Below, piece by piece: positions 28,911 through 36,549 of a DNA stretch of 64,000 bases. The notes beneath the pieces are model-generated. The model ran no database searches and was not told where the DNA came from. It was given only the letters and a program-made list of their open reading frames with translations. This DNA comes from Rhodoferax sp. WC2427 (GTDB lineage Bacteria; Pseudomonadota; Gammaproteobacteria; Burkholderiales; Burkholderiaceae_C), in the NCBI RefSeq assembly GCF_040822085.1, contig NZ_CP162006.1, positions 310,001-374,000 on the forward strand, in the 5' to 3' direction. Both the position numbers and the translations under genes were made by a program. Positions within the stretch are counted from its first letter, which is position 1; each line of letters starts with the position of its first letter.

Positions 28911-30375
28911 CTCCATAAGTTTGTGCGTGCACGATGCGGGCCAGTTTTTCCACCGCCGCATCCATGTGCTCGGCGGGCACCTGGGCATAGCCCAGCATCA
29001 GGCCATTCCATACCGGGCCGCCCGTGCCCACGGCATGGCTGCTCAAAGCGTGGGCCACGATGCCGTGCTGCAGGGCCTGGGCGCTGACCCGCACGTCGGA
29101 AACAGCGGCATCCAGCCGCAGTGCCAGGTGCATGCCTGCCGAGCCGCCCACCACCGCCACGTCCGGGCCAAAGTGCCGCAGCAGTGCGCTGCGCAGGGCA
29201 TCGCGCCGTTGCCGGTACAGGCGGCGCATGCGGCGCAGGTGGGTGGCGAACTGGCCGCTGCGCAAAAACGCGGCCAGGGCCAGCTGGTCGGCGGCGCGGC
29301 CCTGGGGCACGGACGATGCCAGCAACCGCTCCAGCGGGGCCGCCAGGGGCTGCGGCACCACCATGAAGCCGATGCGCAGCGCCGGGAACAGGGTTTTGCT
29401 GAATGTGCCCAGGTACAGCACCGGAGCAAAGGGCAGCAGGCCCTGCATGGCGGCCAGGGGCGGGCCGTCATGGCGAAATTCGCTGTCGTAGTCGTCCTCG
29501 ACCACCAGCGCGCCGCAGGCCTGGGCCTGGGCCAGCAGCGCCAGCCGCCGTGGCAGGCTGAGCACGCTGCCCAAGGGGTACTGGTGCGACGGCGTCGTGT
29601 AAATCAGCTTGGGCGGGTGCTGTTGCCAGTCGGCGGCGCCGGGGGCCAGGCCGTCGGCATCTACCGGGATGCCGTGCACCTGCAGCTCGGCGGCCTGGAA
29701 GGCGGTGAGCGCGCCGCGGTAGCCGGGGTTCTCCAGCCACACCGTGTCGCCCGCGTCGGCAAAGGCGTGGGCGCACAGGTTCAGGCTGCTTTGGGTGCCG
29801 TCGGTGATGAATACCTGGCGCGCGTCGCACACCACGCCGCGGGAGGCGCGCAGGTGCGCGGCAATGGCTTCGCGCAGCAGCGGCTGGCCTGCCGGTGCGC
29901 CGTAGTTGAGCTGCACCGTGGACAGGTTGCGCCAGGCATGGTCGACCTGCCTGCGCCAGGCCGCCAGCGGGAAGTCGGCCAGCGCGGGCACACCGGGCAC
30001 GAAGGCGCCCATCCAGTGCGCCTCGGGTAGGGGTTCCAGCCGGGGCGGGGCGGGCTGGGCGCGCCGCGACAGCACGGGCGACGGGCCCGCAGGCAGGGCC
30101 CGCGCCGGGGTCGGCCGGGGCACCAGGTCGGCCACCCGGGTGCCGCGCCGGTCGGGCTGCACATAGCCTTCGGTGGCGAGCTGGGCGTAGGCATAGAGCA
30201 CGGTGTTGCGCGCCACGCCCAGGTCGGCCGCCAGCTGCCGCGTGGCCAGCAGCCGTATGCCCGGGGCCAGGGTGCCGCTGCGGATGGCCGAGCGCAGGCA
30301 GGCATGCAGCTGCTGCTGGCGCGGGCCGCCTGGGTGGGCCTGGGTGTACTGGGCCAACAGCAGCGCGTAGTCCAT
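28876..30375 (-). CDS. MocR-type transcriptional regulator (GntR winged helix fused to aminotransferase domain)
   Basis: PLP-sensing regulator of 499 aa. The N-terminal ~75 residues form a GntR winged helix (LRSAIRSGTLAPGIRLLATR, LGVARNTVLYAYAQLATEGY). A linker and a fold-type I aminotransferase domain follow, with VVEDDYDSEFRHDG and the PLP-lysine loop YLGTFSKTLFPALRIGF. It is divergent from a pyridoxamine-phosphate-oxidase-family gene 107 bp away, the usual arrangement for MocR regulators and their targets. The C-terminus is encoded by a dispersed repeat. PdxR or GabR function is not proven; the target is inferred from the neighbour. Confidence 0.9.
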   Translation of the reverse strand: MDYALLLAQYTQAHPGGPRQQQLHACLRSAIRSGTLAPGIRLLATRQLAADLGVARNTVLYAYAQLATEGYVQPDRRGTRVADLVPRPTPARALPAGPSPVLSRRAQPAPPRLEPLPEAHWMGAFVPGVPALADFPLAAWRRQVDHAWRNLSTVQLNYGAPAGQPLLREAIAAHLRASRGVVCDARQVFITDGTQSSLNLCAHAFADAGDTVWLENPGYRGALTAFQAAELQVHGIPVDADGLAPGAADWQQHPPKLIYTTPSHQYPLGSVLSLPRRLALLAQAQACGALVVEDDYDSEFRHDGPPLAAMQGLLPFAPVLYLGTFSKTLFPALRIGFMVVPQPLAAPLERLLASSVPQGRAADQLALAAFLRSGQFATHLRRMRRLYRQRRDALRSALLRHFGPDVAVVGGSAGMHLALRLDAAVSDVRVSAQALQHGIVAHALSSHAVGTGGPVWNGLMLGYAQVPAEHMDAAVEKLARIVHAQTYGGNRPPALMEWA

Positions 30376-30416
30376 AGGGGTGGGTTCTGGGTGGTTCTAA
30401 AAAATGCCTAGTTTAT

Positions 30417-30434
30417 GGCTCTAACGGTAGGGCC
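30417..30434. promoter_or_regulatory. Candidate operator in the MocR/PPOX divergent region
   Basis: Imperfect inverted repeat GGCTCTA-ACGG-TAGGGCC (one mismatch) about mid-way between the two starts. Position and symmetry fit a regulator site, but MocR sites are often direct repeats, so this is tentative. Confidence 0.35.
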
Positions 30435-30482
30435 AGGCAAACCTATAGTGCGCACACTTTCCACTGCTTCCGGATATTTGCC

Positions 30483-31142
30483 ATGACCGCCTCCGCGCCC
30501 CCCACCGCCCGCACCCGCATCCGCCGCATCGCCGAAAACGCCGACTACCAGCGCAGCACGCTGCACGCCATCCTCGACGCGGCCTACGTGTGCCACGTGG
30601 CTTTTGCCGACGACAAGGGCACGCACAACATCCCCACCGCCTGCTGGCGCACGGGCGAGCACCTGTACCTCCACGGCTCCAACGGCGGGCGTTTGCTCAA
30701 GCTGCTGGCGGGCGGCACCCAGGCCTGCGTGGCCATCACCCATGTGGACGGGCTGGTGCTGGCGCGTTCGGCCTTCAACCATTCGATGAACTACCGCTCG
30801 GCGGTCATTTACGGCCAGTTCGAGCGGGTGGTGGCCGATGCCGACAAGCGCGCCGCGATGGACGCGTTCATGGACAAGGTCGCGCCGGGCCGCAACGCCG
30901 AGATCCGCCGGGGCAGCGACAAGGAGTTCGCCGCCACCACCGTGATGCGCATCGCGCTGGACGAGGCCGTGTGCAAGCTGCGCACCGGCCCGCCTGTGGA
31001 CGACGCAGAGGACATGGGCATTCCGGTATGGACCGGCGTGCTGCCGCTGGTACAGACCCGTGCCGCGCCTGTGGTGGACGCACCGGGGCCGGGAACCGTG
31101 CCCGGCTATGTGCAGCAGTGGCAGGGGGTTGCTATTGTTTAA
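30483..31142 (+). CDS. Pyridoxamine 5'-phosphate oxidase family protein (NimA-like split-barrel flavoprotein)
   Basis: 219 aa split-barrel protein. Motifs typical of the group are YQRSTLHAILDAAYVCHVAF, a conserved HGSNGGRLLKLL segment, CVAITHVDGLVLARSAFNHS then MNYRSAVIYGQ, and KVAPGRNAEIRRGSDKE. Homologues bind FMN or haem; function ranges from PLP metabolism to unknown reductases. It is divergently paired with the MocR gene, which probably controls it. The stop codon and last residues lie inside dispersed repeat copy 8, and a strong terminator follows. Confidence 0.85.
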   Translation: MTASAPPTARTRIRRIAENADYQRSTLHAILDAAYVCHVAFADDKGTHNIPTACWRTGEHLYLHGSNGGRLLKLLAGGTQACVAITHVDGLVLARSAFNHSMNYRSAVIYGQFERVVADADKRAAMDAFMDKVAPGRNAEIRRGSDKEFAATTVMRIALDEAVCKLRTGPPVDDAEDMGIPVWTGVLPLVQTRAAPVVDAPGPGTVPGYVQQWQGVAIV

Positions 31143-31190
31143 ATAGCTGCTTACGCTCATCCAATAAGCGCCAGGCACCGATTTTGTATA
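31130..31190. repeat. Dispersed palindromic element, copy 8 (contains PPOX stop codon)
   Basis: GCTATTGTTTAAATAGCTGC then TTACGCTCATCCAATAAGCG and CCAGGCACCGATTTTGTATA. One of the most complete forward copies. The TAA at 31140 belongs to both the element and the upstream gene. Confidence 0.7.
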
Positions 31191-31192
31191 AA

Positions 31193-31222
31193 AAAAGGGC
31201 GAACCCATGGGTTCGCCCTTTT
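31193..31222. terminator. Bidirectional intrinsic terminator
   Basis: Perfect 30-bp palindrome: AAAAGGGCGAACCCA then TGGGTTCGCCCTTTT. It is A-rich on the left and T-rich on the right and lies between the convergent PPOX and EF-G paralogue genes. Confidence 0.9.
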
Positions 31223-31232
31223 CAGCGTGGCA

Positions 31233-33227
31233 TCAGCCTTGCCGCGGTGCCACGGCGTAGTGGTCCAGCTGCATGGTGTAGCTGGCCCGGCCCGCGGTCA
31301 GGGCGCGCAGGCTGCCGATGTAGCCAAACAGCGTTTGCAGCGGCACCATGGCCTGCACCACGGCGGCGTTGCCACGCTGGTCCTGGTGGCGCACCTGGCC
31401 GCGGCGGCGGTTCAGGTCGCCGATCACGTCGCCCACATGGTCCATGGGCGTGGTCACTTCCACCGCCATCACCGGCTCCAGCAGCGTCGGCCCGGCTTCG
31501 CGCTGGGCCTGCATGAAGGCCTGCAGGCCCGCCACCTCGAAGGCCAGGGTGGACGAGTCCTTCTCGTGGAAGCTGCCGTCTTCCAGCACCACCCGCACAT
31601 CGGTCACCGGGTGGCCCGCCAGCACACCCGCCAGGGCGGCACGGCGCACGCCTTGCTCCACGCTGGGGATAAATTCCTTCGGAATCGCCCCGCCGGTGAT
31701 GGCGCTCTCAAACTGCAGGCCCGCACCGCGCTCCAGGGGCTCCACGCGCAGCGCCACCTCGGCGTACTGGCCGGGGCCGCCGCTTTGCTTTTTGTGCAGA
31801 TAGCGCACGTGGGCCGCATGGGCGATGGTTTCGCGCAGGGCCACTTGCGGTGGGCCGGTGCGCACGGTCACGCCGAAGCGGCTGCGCAGCTTTTCCAGCG
31901 TCACTTCCAGCTGCAGTTCGCCCACGCCAGACAGCAGGGTCTGGCCGGTGTCGCCGTCCTGGCCCAGGCGCAGGCTGGGGTCTTCGTCCACCAGGGTGTG
32001 CAGGCCGCGCGAGAAGCTGTCCTGGTCGTCGCGCGAATGCGGCTCCACCGCCATCGACAGCACCGGCTCGGGCGCGTGGATTTCCTCCAGCACCACGGGC
32101 TGGGCCGGGTCGCTCAGGGTGTGGCCGGTCTTGCTGTTTTTCAGACCGGCCACGGCCACGATGTCGCCCGCCTGGGCCAGCGCCAGTTCTTCGCGGCGGT
32201 CGGCGTGCATTTGCACCACCCGCGACAGCCGCTCGCGCTGGCCGGTGTGGGTGTTCAGCACCGGGGTGCCCGCATGGGCTTCGCCGCGGTAGACGCGCAG
32301 GTAGCTCAGCGTGCCGTGCTCGTCGTGCACCACCTTGAAGACCAGTGCGGCAAAGCCGTCACCGGGCGGCAGCGCCAGCGGGCGGTCTTCGGGGGCGGGC
32401 AGGTAGTCCACCACCGCGTCGAGCAGGGGCTCGATGCCCTTGTTCTTCAGCGCGGCCCCGGCCAGCACGGGCACAAAGGCCCCTGCCAGCGTGCCCTTGC
32501 GGATGCAGGCGCGCAGCACGTCTTCCGGCACGGTTTGGCCGTCCAGGTAGGCGGTGAGGGCTGCGTCGTCCTGCTCCACGGCCAGCTCCACCAGGCTGCG
32601 GCGGGCGGCTTCGGCGGCGGCTAGCAGCTCGGCGGGCACGGCGGCGCGCGTCAGCGTAGGCTGGCCCCGGTCGTTGGGCGGCCAGTACAGGGCCTGCATG
32701 CTGAGCAGATCGACCACGCCTGCAAACCCGGCCTCCTGGCCGATGGGCAGCTGCAGCACCAGCGGGGTGACGGCCAGGCGCTCGGCGATCATGGCCACCA
32801 CGCGGGCAAAGTCGGCCCCGGTGCGGTCCAGCTTGTTGACCAGCGCAATGCGCGGCACGCCGTAACCGTCGGCCAGGCGCCAGTTGGTCTCGGTCTGCGG
32901 CTCGACCCCGGCCACGCCGTCAAACACCACCACCGCGCCGTCCAGCACGCGCAGCGAGCGGCTCACCTCGATGTTGAAATCGATGTGGCCGGGCGTGTCG
33001 ATCAGGTTGATCTGGTGGCCGCGCCAGGCCACGGTGGTGGCGGCGCTGTTGATGGTGATGCCGCGCGCCCGCTCCTGCGGGTCGTAGTCCATGGTGGCAT
33101 TGCCGTCGTGCACTTCACCGGTGCGGTGGATTTCGCCGGTGGTGAACAAAATGCGTTCACTCACCGTGGTTTTGCCCGCGTCGACGTGGGCGATGATGCC
33201 AATATTGCGAAGTTTTCTCGTAGTCAT
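31233..33227 (-). CDS. Elongation factor G paralogue (FusA2-like)
   Basis: Translational GTPase of 664 aa, shorter than housekeeping EF-G (~700). Domain I has G1 AHVDAGKTT, switch [20 protein letters not shown]3 DTPGHIDF and G4 NKLD, with a reduced G' insertion. Domain IV has [14 protein letters not shown], and domain V ends with [13 protein letters not shown], as in true EF-G. The start [11 protein letters not shown] at 33227 has AAGGA 8 nt upstream; the str operon is not nearby, so this is a second copy. It has its own strong promoter and a structured leader with attenuator features. Role (stress translation, ribosome recycling, drug protection) is unknown. Confidence 0.9.
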   Translation of the reverse strand: MTTRKLRNIGIIAHVDAGKTTVSERILFTTGEIHRTGEVHDGNATMDYDPQERARGITINSAATTVAWRGHQINLIDTPGHIDFNIEVSRSLRVLDGAVVVFDGVAGVEPQTETNWRLADGYGVPRIALVNKLDRTGADFARVVAMIAERLAVTPLVLQLPIGQEAGFAGVVDLLSMQALYWPPNDRGQPTLTRAAVPAELLAAAEAARRSLVELAVEQDDAALTAYLDGQTVPEDVLRACIRKGTLAGAFVPVLAGAALKNKGIEPLLDAVVDYLPAPEDRPLALPPGDGFAALVFKVVHDEHGTLSYLRVYRGEAHAGTPVLNTHTGQRERLSRVVQMHADRREELALAQAGDIVAVAGLKNSKTGHTLSDPAQPVVLEEIHAPEPVLSMAVEPHSRDDQDSFSRGLHTLVDEDPSLRLGQDGDTGQTLLSGVGELQLEVTLEKLRSRFGVTVRTGPPQVALRETIAHAAHVRYLHKKQSGGPGQYAEVALRVEPLERGAGLQFESAITGGAIPKEFIPSVEQGVRRAALAGVLAGHPVTDVRVVLEDGSFHEKDSSTLAFEVAGLQAFMQAQREAGPTLLEPVMAVEVTTPMDHVGDVIGDLNRRRGQVRHQDQRGNAAVVQAMVPLQTLFGYIGSLRALTAGRASYTMQLDHYAVAPRQG

Positions 33228-33247
33228 ACGATGTTCCTTAAAGACAA

Positions 33248-33280
33248 AAACCCTGGCCCGCATGCTGCTGACCAGGGTTT
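33248..33280 (-). terminator. Terminator-like hairpin just before the EF-G paralogue start
   Basis: On the minus strand AAACCCTGG / CCAGGGTTT with a 15-nt loop, then TTTTTGTCTTT. It ends about 20 nt before the ATG, so it would prevent expression unless read through. Confidence 0.6.
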
Positions 33281-33285
33281 CAAAA

Positions 33286-33307
33286 GGCCTCACATCCGAG
33301 TGAGGCC
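33286..33307 (-). terminator. Second terminator-like hairpin in the EF-G leader
   Basis: Stem GGCCTCAC / GTGAGGCC, 6-nt loop, TTTTG following on the minus strand, six bases upstream of the next hairpin. The weaker U-tract suggests a pause or RNA-stability role. Confidence 0.45.
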
Positions 33308-33324
33308 CTTAAAAATTCCCGCAG

Positions 33325-33432
33325 CTAGGGAGTTATGTCTTGCGCCATGGATGCCGCACCAATGGACGAGCGCAAGCCCACCATCCACTGGTGCGGATGA
33401 ATCGTGGCGATCAGCTTGTCATAGGTACGCAT
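33325..33432 (-). CDS. Possible 35-aa upstream ORF in the EF-G leader
   Basis: ATG at 33432 to TAG at 33325, beginning MRTYDKLIATIHPHQWM. GGAG lies about 13 nt upstream, rather far. It overlaps a 13-bp inverted repeat, so the region may be structured RNA rather than coding. No homologue is known to me. Its interest comes from its position between the first terminator and the last two hairpins. Confidence 0.3.
   Translation of the reverse strand: MRTYDKLIATIHPHQWMVGLRSSIGAASMAQDITP
33354..33396 (-). other. 13-bp hairpin within the EF-G leader
   Basis: Arms CCGCACCAGTGGA and TCCATTGGTGCGG on the transcribed strand, with one G-U-compatible mismatch and a 17-nt loop. It is the longest stem in the leader. 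Confidence 0.5.
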
Positions 33433-33452
33433 AAGAACTTTCAGGCTCCAGA

Positions 33453-33487
33453 AAACAAAAAACCCCGGTCAAACATCTTTGCCGGGG
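33453..33487 (-). terminator. Attenuator terminator in the EF-G leader, with overlapping alternative stem
   Basis: Stem CCCCGG / CCGGGG (33487-33482 with 33468-33463), 13-nt loop, then TTTTTTGTTTTC on the minus strand. The alternative stem TTGCCGG (33508-33502) with CCGGCAA (33485-33479) shares bases with the first arm, so only one can form. It could instead be the terminator of the response-regulator gene upstream. Confidence 0.6.
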
Positions 33488-33540
33488 TGGGGGAGTTCGT
33501 TCCGGCAAGGCACAGCGCCTTCCGAATAATCGGAAGGTGT

Positions 33541-33573
33541 CTAAAGGATCAATGCTTTGTTTATCGATGTCAT
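33541..33573 (-). CDS. Possible 10-aa leader peptide, leaderless
   Basis: ATG at 33573 encoding MTSINKALIL then TAG, starting one base after the predicted transcription start, with no ribosome-binding site. It ends 3 nt before the first leader hairpin. Leaderless ATG starts are usable in some bacteria, but with ten codons this may be chance. Confidence 0.25.
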   Translation of the reverse strand: MTSINKALIL

Positions 33574-33580
33574 GGTGTCG

Positions 33581-33609
33581 ATTATAAAAACTAAACTCTG
33601 CACTGTCCA
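33581..33609 (-). promoter_or_regulatory. Sigma-70 promoter of the EF-G paralogue
   Basis: On the minus strand TGGACA (33609-33604), 17-bp spacer, TATAAT (33586-33581). The -10 is perfect and the -35 has one mismatch. It lies 12 bp after the response-regulator stop. Predicted +1 is at about 33574. Confidence 0.75.
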
Positions 33610-33620
33610 GTGGCTGCCAT

Positions 33621-34295
33621 TCACGGCGCAATTTTTTCCAGGCAATAGCCCAGCCCGCGCACGGTGGCGATGCGGATCGGGCCTTTTTCGATTTTCTTGC
33701 GCAGGCGGTAGATGTAGACCTCGATGGCGTTGACGCTGACCTCTTCGCCCCATTCGCACAGGCGCTCGATCAGCTGCTCCTTGCTCACCAGCCGCCCCAC
33801 GCGCTGCAGCAGCACCTCCAGCAGGCCCAGTTCGCGGGCCGACAGCTCCAGTGTCTTGCCGTCGATGCTGGCCATGCGCCCGGCGTGGTCGTACAGCAGC
33901 GGGCCGTGCTGGATGCTGCTGCTGGCCCCGCCCGCGCCGCGCCGCGCCAGGGCGCGCACCCGGGCCTCCAGCTCCTGCAGGGAGAATGGCTTGGCCATGT
34001 AGTCGTCGGCCCCAAAGTCCAGGCCCTTGACGCGCTCTTCCACGCTGTCGGCTGCCGTCAAGATCAGCACCGGCAGCGACGAGCCGCGGGCGCGCAGGCG
34101 CTTTAAGACCTCCAGGCCGTGCATCTTCGGCAGGCCCAGGTCGAGGATCAGCAGGTCGAATTCGCGGTTGGTCAATAGCGCCGCATCGGCCTCGGTGCCG
34201 CTGGCCACGTGGTCCACCGCCGCCCCCGAGGCGCGCAGGCCGCGCAGCAGGCCATCGGCTAGTACCTGGTCGTCTTCTGCAATGAGGATGCGCAT
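33621..34295 (-). CDS. OmpR/PhoB-family response regulator
   Basis: DNA-binding response regulator of 224 aa resembling TctD/QseB. Receiver: acidic pocket AEDD near the N-terminus, phosphoacceptor Asp in LLILDLGLPKMHG (about residue 51), conserved Thr/Ala and Lys in LTAADSVEE and YMAKPFSLQELEARVRAL. The C-terminal winged helix includes LSARELGLLEVLLQRVGRLV and NAIEVYIYRLRKKIEKGPIR. No histidine kinase is adjacent, so it is an orphan here. It follows a MarR gene by 24 bp on the same strand. It precedes the EF-G paralogue, whose own promoter starts just after this stop. Confidence 0.93.
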   Translation of the reverse strand: MRILIAEDDQVLADGLLRGLRASGAAVDHVASGTEADAALLTNREFDLLILDLGLPKMHGLEVLKRLRARGSSLPVLILTAADSVEERVKGLDFGADDYMAKPFSLQELEARVRALARRGAGGASSSIQHGPLLYDHAGRMASIDGKTLELSARELGLLEVLLQRVGRLVSKEQLIERLCEWGEEVSVNAIEVYIYRLRKKIEKGPIRIATVRGLGYCLEKIAP

Positions 34296-34319
34296 GCGTG
34301 TCTCCTTGTTTTTTCGCGA

Positions 34320-34793
34320 TTATGTCGCGTAGGCTTCCAAACCCAGCGCTACCACCGTGGCTACTTCGGTGCCGACGGCCTGGTGGAACTCGTCCTCGGC
34401 CTGCGCCACCGCGTCCTGGAAGGCTTTCAGCCAGGCCAGCCCGGTGGCGGTAAACACCACCCGCCGGGCCCGCGCGTCCAGCGGGTCGGGCTCGCGGGCC
34501 ACCATGCCCCAGGCGGCGCACTGGTCCACCAGGTCGCCCATGGCCTGTTTGCTCATGCCTGCCTGGGTGGCCAGCTCGGTGAGCCGCGCGCCTTGTAGCG
34601 GCAGGTGCCGGGTGATGTGGATGTGGGCCGCGCCCACCTGCGCCCGCGCCGCCAGGTTGCCCAGGGCCAGCGGCACGTCCACATTGCGGGCCATCAGCTC
34701 CAGCACGCGGGCATCGAAGCGGCGCAATGCGGCGGCCATCAAGCGGCCCAGATGGGTTTCGCGCCAACCTTGCTCGGCGGTCAAATTCAACAT
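34320..34793 (-). CDS. MarR family transcriptional regulator
   Basis: 157 aa winged-helix regulator. The start MLNLTAEQGW at 34793 is preferred over an upstream TTG at 34865. Visible MarR pattern: helix LAARAQVGAAHIHITRHLPL, recognition region ARLTELATQAGMSKQAMGDL, then the wing VAREPDPLDARARRVVFTATG. The inducer is unknown. It is divergent from recA with a 133-bp gap holding the recA promoter and a LexA-like box. It is probably co-transcribed with the response regulator downstream. Confidence 0.85.
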   Translation of the reverse strand: MLNLTAEQGWRETHLGRLMAAALRRFDARVLELMARNVDVPLALGNLAARAQVGAAHIHITRHLPLQGARLTELATQAGMSKQAMGDLVDQCAAWGMVAREPDPLDARARRVVFTATGLAWLKAFQDAVAQAEDEFHQAVGTEVATVVALGLEAYAT

Positions 34794-34828
34794 TTTTCGA
34801 TAGTAAGCCAAACTGACTAAAAAATCTA

Positions 34829-34856
34829 TTGCAGAACTATGGTGTCGCCGTAAACT
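34829..34856 (+). promoter_or_regulatory. Likely recA promoter
   Basis: TTGCAG (34829-34834), 16-bp spacer, TAAACT (34851-34856), immediately upstream of the LexA-like box. Fits are moderate (4 of 6 at each hexamer). Confidence 0.4.
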
Positions 34857-34857
34857 A

Positions 34858-34873
34858 CTGTTCAAGCATCCAG
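34858..34873 (+). promoter_or_regulatory. LexA (SOS) box of recA
   Basis: CTGTTCAAGCATCCAG fits CTGT-N8-ACAG with one mismatch. It lies directly after the -10, at the expected start site, 54 bp before the recA ATG, so bound LexA would block initiation. Confidence 0.6.
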
Positions 34874-34926
34874 CCTGTAGTTAACCGCAGGCAATCCCGT
34901 CCTCCATTTTTTGAAAGACCCGCCGC

Positions 34927-36021
34927 ATGAACGCCGTCGCCAAAGCCCCTCCCGTCGCCCCCACCCCCGCCGCGCTGGCCGAAAAAGCCAAGGCCCTGCA
35001 AGCTGCGCTGGCGCAGATCGAAAAGCAGTTTGGCAAAGGCACCATCATGCGGCTGGGCGAGGGCGAAGTCATTGAGGACATCCAGGTGGTGTCCACCGGT
35101 TCGCTGGGCCTGGACATTGCGCTGGGCGTGGGCGGCCTGCCCCGTGGCCGCGTCATCGAGATCTACGGCCCCGAGTCCAGCGGCAAGACCACGCTGACCC
35201 TGCAGGTCATCGCCGAAATGCAAAAGCTCGGCGGCACCTGCGCCTTTGTGGATGCCGAGCACGCGCTCGACACCCAGTACGCCCAGAACCTGGGTGTCAA
35301 CCTGCAAGAAATGCTGATCAGCCAGCCCGACACCGGCGAGCAGGCCCTGGAAATCGTCGATTCGCTGGTGCGCTCTGGCGCGGTTGATCTGATCGTGGTC
35401 GACTCGGTGGCGGCTCTGACCCCCAAGGCCGAGCTGGAAGGCGAAATGGGCGACAGCCTGCCCGGCCTGCAAGCCCGCTTGATGAGCCAGGCGCTGCGCA
35501 AGCTCACCGCCCACATCAAGAAGGCCAACTGCATGGTCATCTTCATCAACCAGATCCGCATGAAGATCGGCGTGATGTTCGGCTCGCCCGAGACCACCAC
35601 CGGCGGCAACGCGCTGAAGTTCTACGCCTCGGTGCGCCTGGACATCCGCCGCACCGGCACCATCAAGAAGGGCGATGACTCCATCGGCAACGAGACCAAG
35701 GTCAAGGTGGTGAAGAACAAGGTGGCGCCCCCGTTCAAGACGGCCGAGTTCGATATTTTGTTTGGCGAGGGCATCAGCCGCCAGGGCGAAATCATCGACA
35801 TGGGCGTGGAAGCCAAGGTGATCGAAAAGTCGGGTGCCTGGTACGCCTACCAGGGCGAGAAAATCGGCCAGGGCCGCGACAACGCCCGCGAATTTCTGCG
35901 CGAGAACCCCGGCCTGTCCATCGAGATTGAAAACAAGGTGCGCGAGTCGCTGGGCATCCCGCTGGTGCCGGTGGCTGCCGAGCCCGCCAAAGAAGGCAAG
36001 AAGGCCAAGGTTGAGGCTTAA
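34927..36021 (+). CDS. recA: Recombinase A
   Basis: ATP-dependent strand-exchange protein and SOS co-protease. At 364 aa it has Walker [10 protein letters not shown], Walker [11 protein letters not shown], the MSQALRKLT and [13 protein letters not shown]1-L2 loop regions with [14 protein letters not shown], and an acidic/basic C-terminal tail ([13 protein letters not shown]). An N-terminal Ala/Pro-rich extension ([19 protein letters not shown]) is typical of Comamonadaceae. A LexA-like box precedes it and recX follows after a dispersed repeat. Confidence 0.98.
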   Translation: MNAVAKAPPVAPTPAALAEKAKALQAALAQIEKQFGKGTIMRLGEGEVIEDIQVVSTGSLGLDIALGVGGLPRGRVIEIYGPESSGKTTLTLQVIAEMQKLGGTCAFVDAEHALDTQYAQNLGVNLQEMLISQPDTGEQALEIVDSLVRSGAVDLIVVDSVAALTPKAELEGEMGDSLPGLQARLMSQALRKLTAHIKKANCMVIFINQIRMKIGVMFGSPETTTGGNALKFYASVRLDIRRTGTIKKGDDSIGNETKVKVVKNKVAPPFKTAEFDILFGEGISRQGEIIDMGVEAKVIEKSGAWYAYQGEKIGQGRDNAREFLRENPGLSIEIENKVRESLGIPLVPVAAEPAKEGKKAKVEA

Positions 36022-36023
36022 AT

Positions 36024-36075
36024 CGGGCTCTGGCGCTTATTCCATCAGCGTGACAAGCTATTAGGTTTGTAGCAA
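36024..36075. repeat. Dispersed palindromic element, copy 9 (between recA and recX)
   Basis: GCTCTGGCGCTTATTCCATC then AGCGTGACAAGCTATTAGG and TTTGTAGC. Reverse orientation relative to copies 5, 8 and 15. It ends next to the recX ATG, where it could tune recA-recX read-through. Confidence 0.6.
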
Positions 36076-36549
36076 ATGGCTTTCGCACCGTCCAAGGGCC
36101 TGGTGCCCATCAGCCTCAAGGGCCGGGCCTTGCGCCTGCTCAGTGGCCGCGAACACTCGCGTGCTGAGCTGGAGCGCAAGCTGACGCCCTACGAGGAGGT
36201 GCCCGGCACCCTGGCCCAGGCGCTGGACGAACTCCAGGCCAAGGGCTTCATCAACGAGCAGCGGGTGGTGGATTCGGTGCTGTACCGGCGTGCCGCCAAG
36301 CTGGGCACGGCCCGCATCCGGCAAGAGCTGCAAAGCAAGGGCCTGGACCCCGGCATGGTGCTGGACGCGGTGGCCAGCCTGCAAGACACCGAGCTGGCCC
36401 GCGCCCGCGAGGTCTGGCGCAAGAAGTTCGGCACCCCGCCGCTGGATGCCGCCGCCCGTGGCAAGCAGCAGCGCTTTCTGCTGGCCCGGGGCTTCTCGGG
36501 CGAGGTGGTGCGCAAGGTGGTGGCGGGCGGGGATGACGACTTTGACTAA
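36076..36549 (+). CDS. recX: Regulatory protein RecX
   Basis: 157 aa modulator that limits RecA filament growth. The three-helix tandem repeats of RecX are visible (LLSGREHSRAELERKLTPYE, AKGFINEQRVVDSVLYRRAAK then LGTARIRQELQSKGLD, KKFGTPPLDAAARGKQQRFL then LARGFSGEVVRKVV). No clear ribosome-binding site is seen, and the start lies within repeat-derived DNA, so the exact start is less sure. Convergent with the sugar permease gene, with a 4-bp stop overlap. Confidence 0.93.
   Translation: MAFAPSKGLVPISLKGRALRLLSGREHSRAELERKLTPYEEVPGTLAQALDELQAKGFINEQRVVDSVLYRRAAKLGTARIRQELQSKGLDPGMVLDAVASLQDTELARAREVWRKKFGTPPLDAAARGKQQRFLLARGFSGEVVRKVVAGGDDDFD

Larger units (their letters stand above)
33228..33574 (-). 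promoter_or_regulatory. Long structured leader of the EF-G paralogue, candidate attenuator
   Basis: About 347 nt from the predicted start site to the ATG. In transcription order: an 11-codon ORF; a 7-bp hairpin (33537-33518); TTGCCGG (33508-33502), which can pair with CCGGCAA (33485-33479); an overlapping GC-rich terminator stem with a U-tract; a 36-codon ORF containing a 13-bp hairpin; an 8-bp hairpin GGCCTCAC/GTGAGGCC followed by TTTTG; and a 9-bp hairpin followed by TTTTTGTCTTT. All pairings were read by eye. The mutually exclusive stems are the signature of transcription attenuation. No known riboswitch is recognised. Confidence 0.6.

Noticed and set aside
33419..33631. 70-aa minus-strand frame overlapping the EF-G leader
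   Set aside because: It begins upstream of the predicted transcription start and runs across the terminator stem. Composition is not protein-like, so a structured leader explains the region better.
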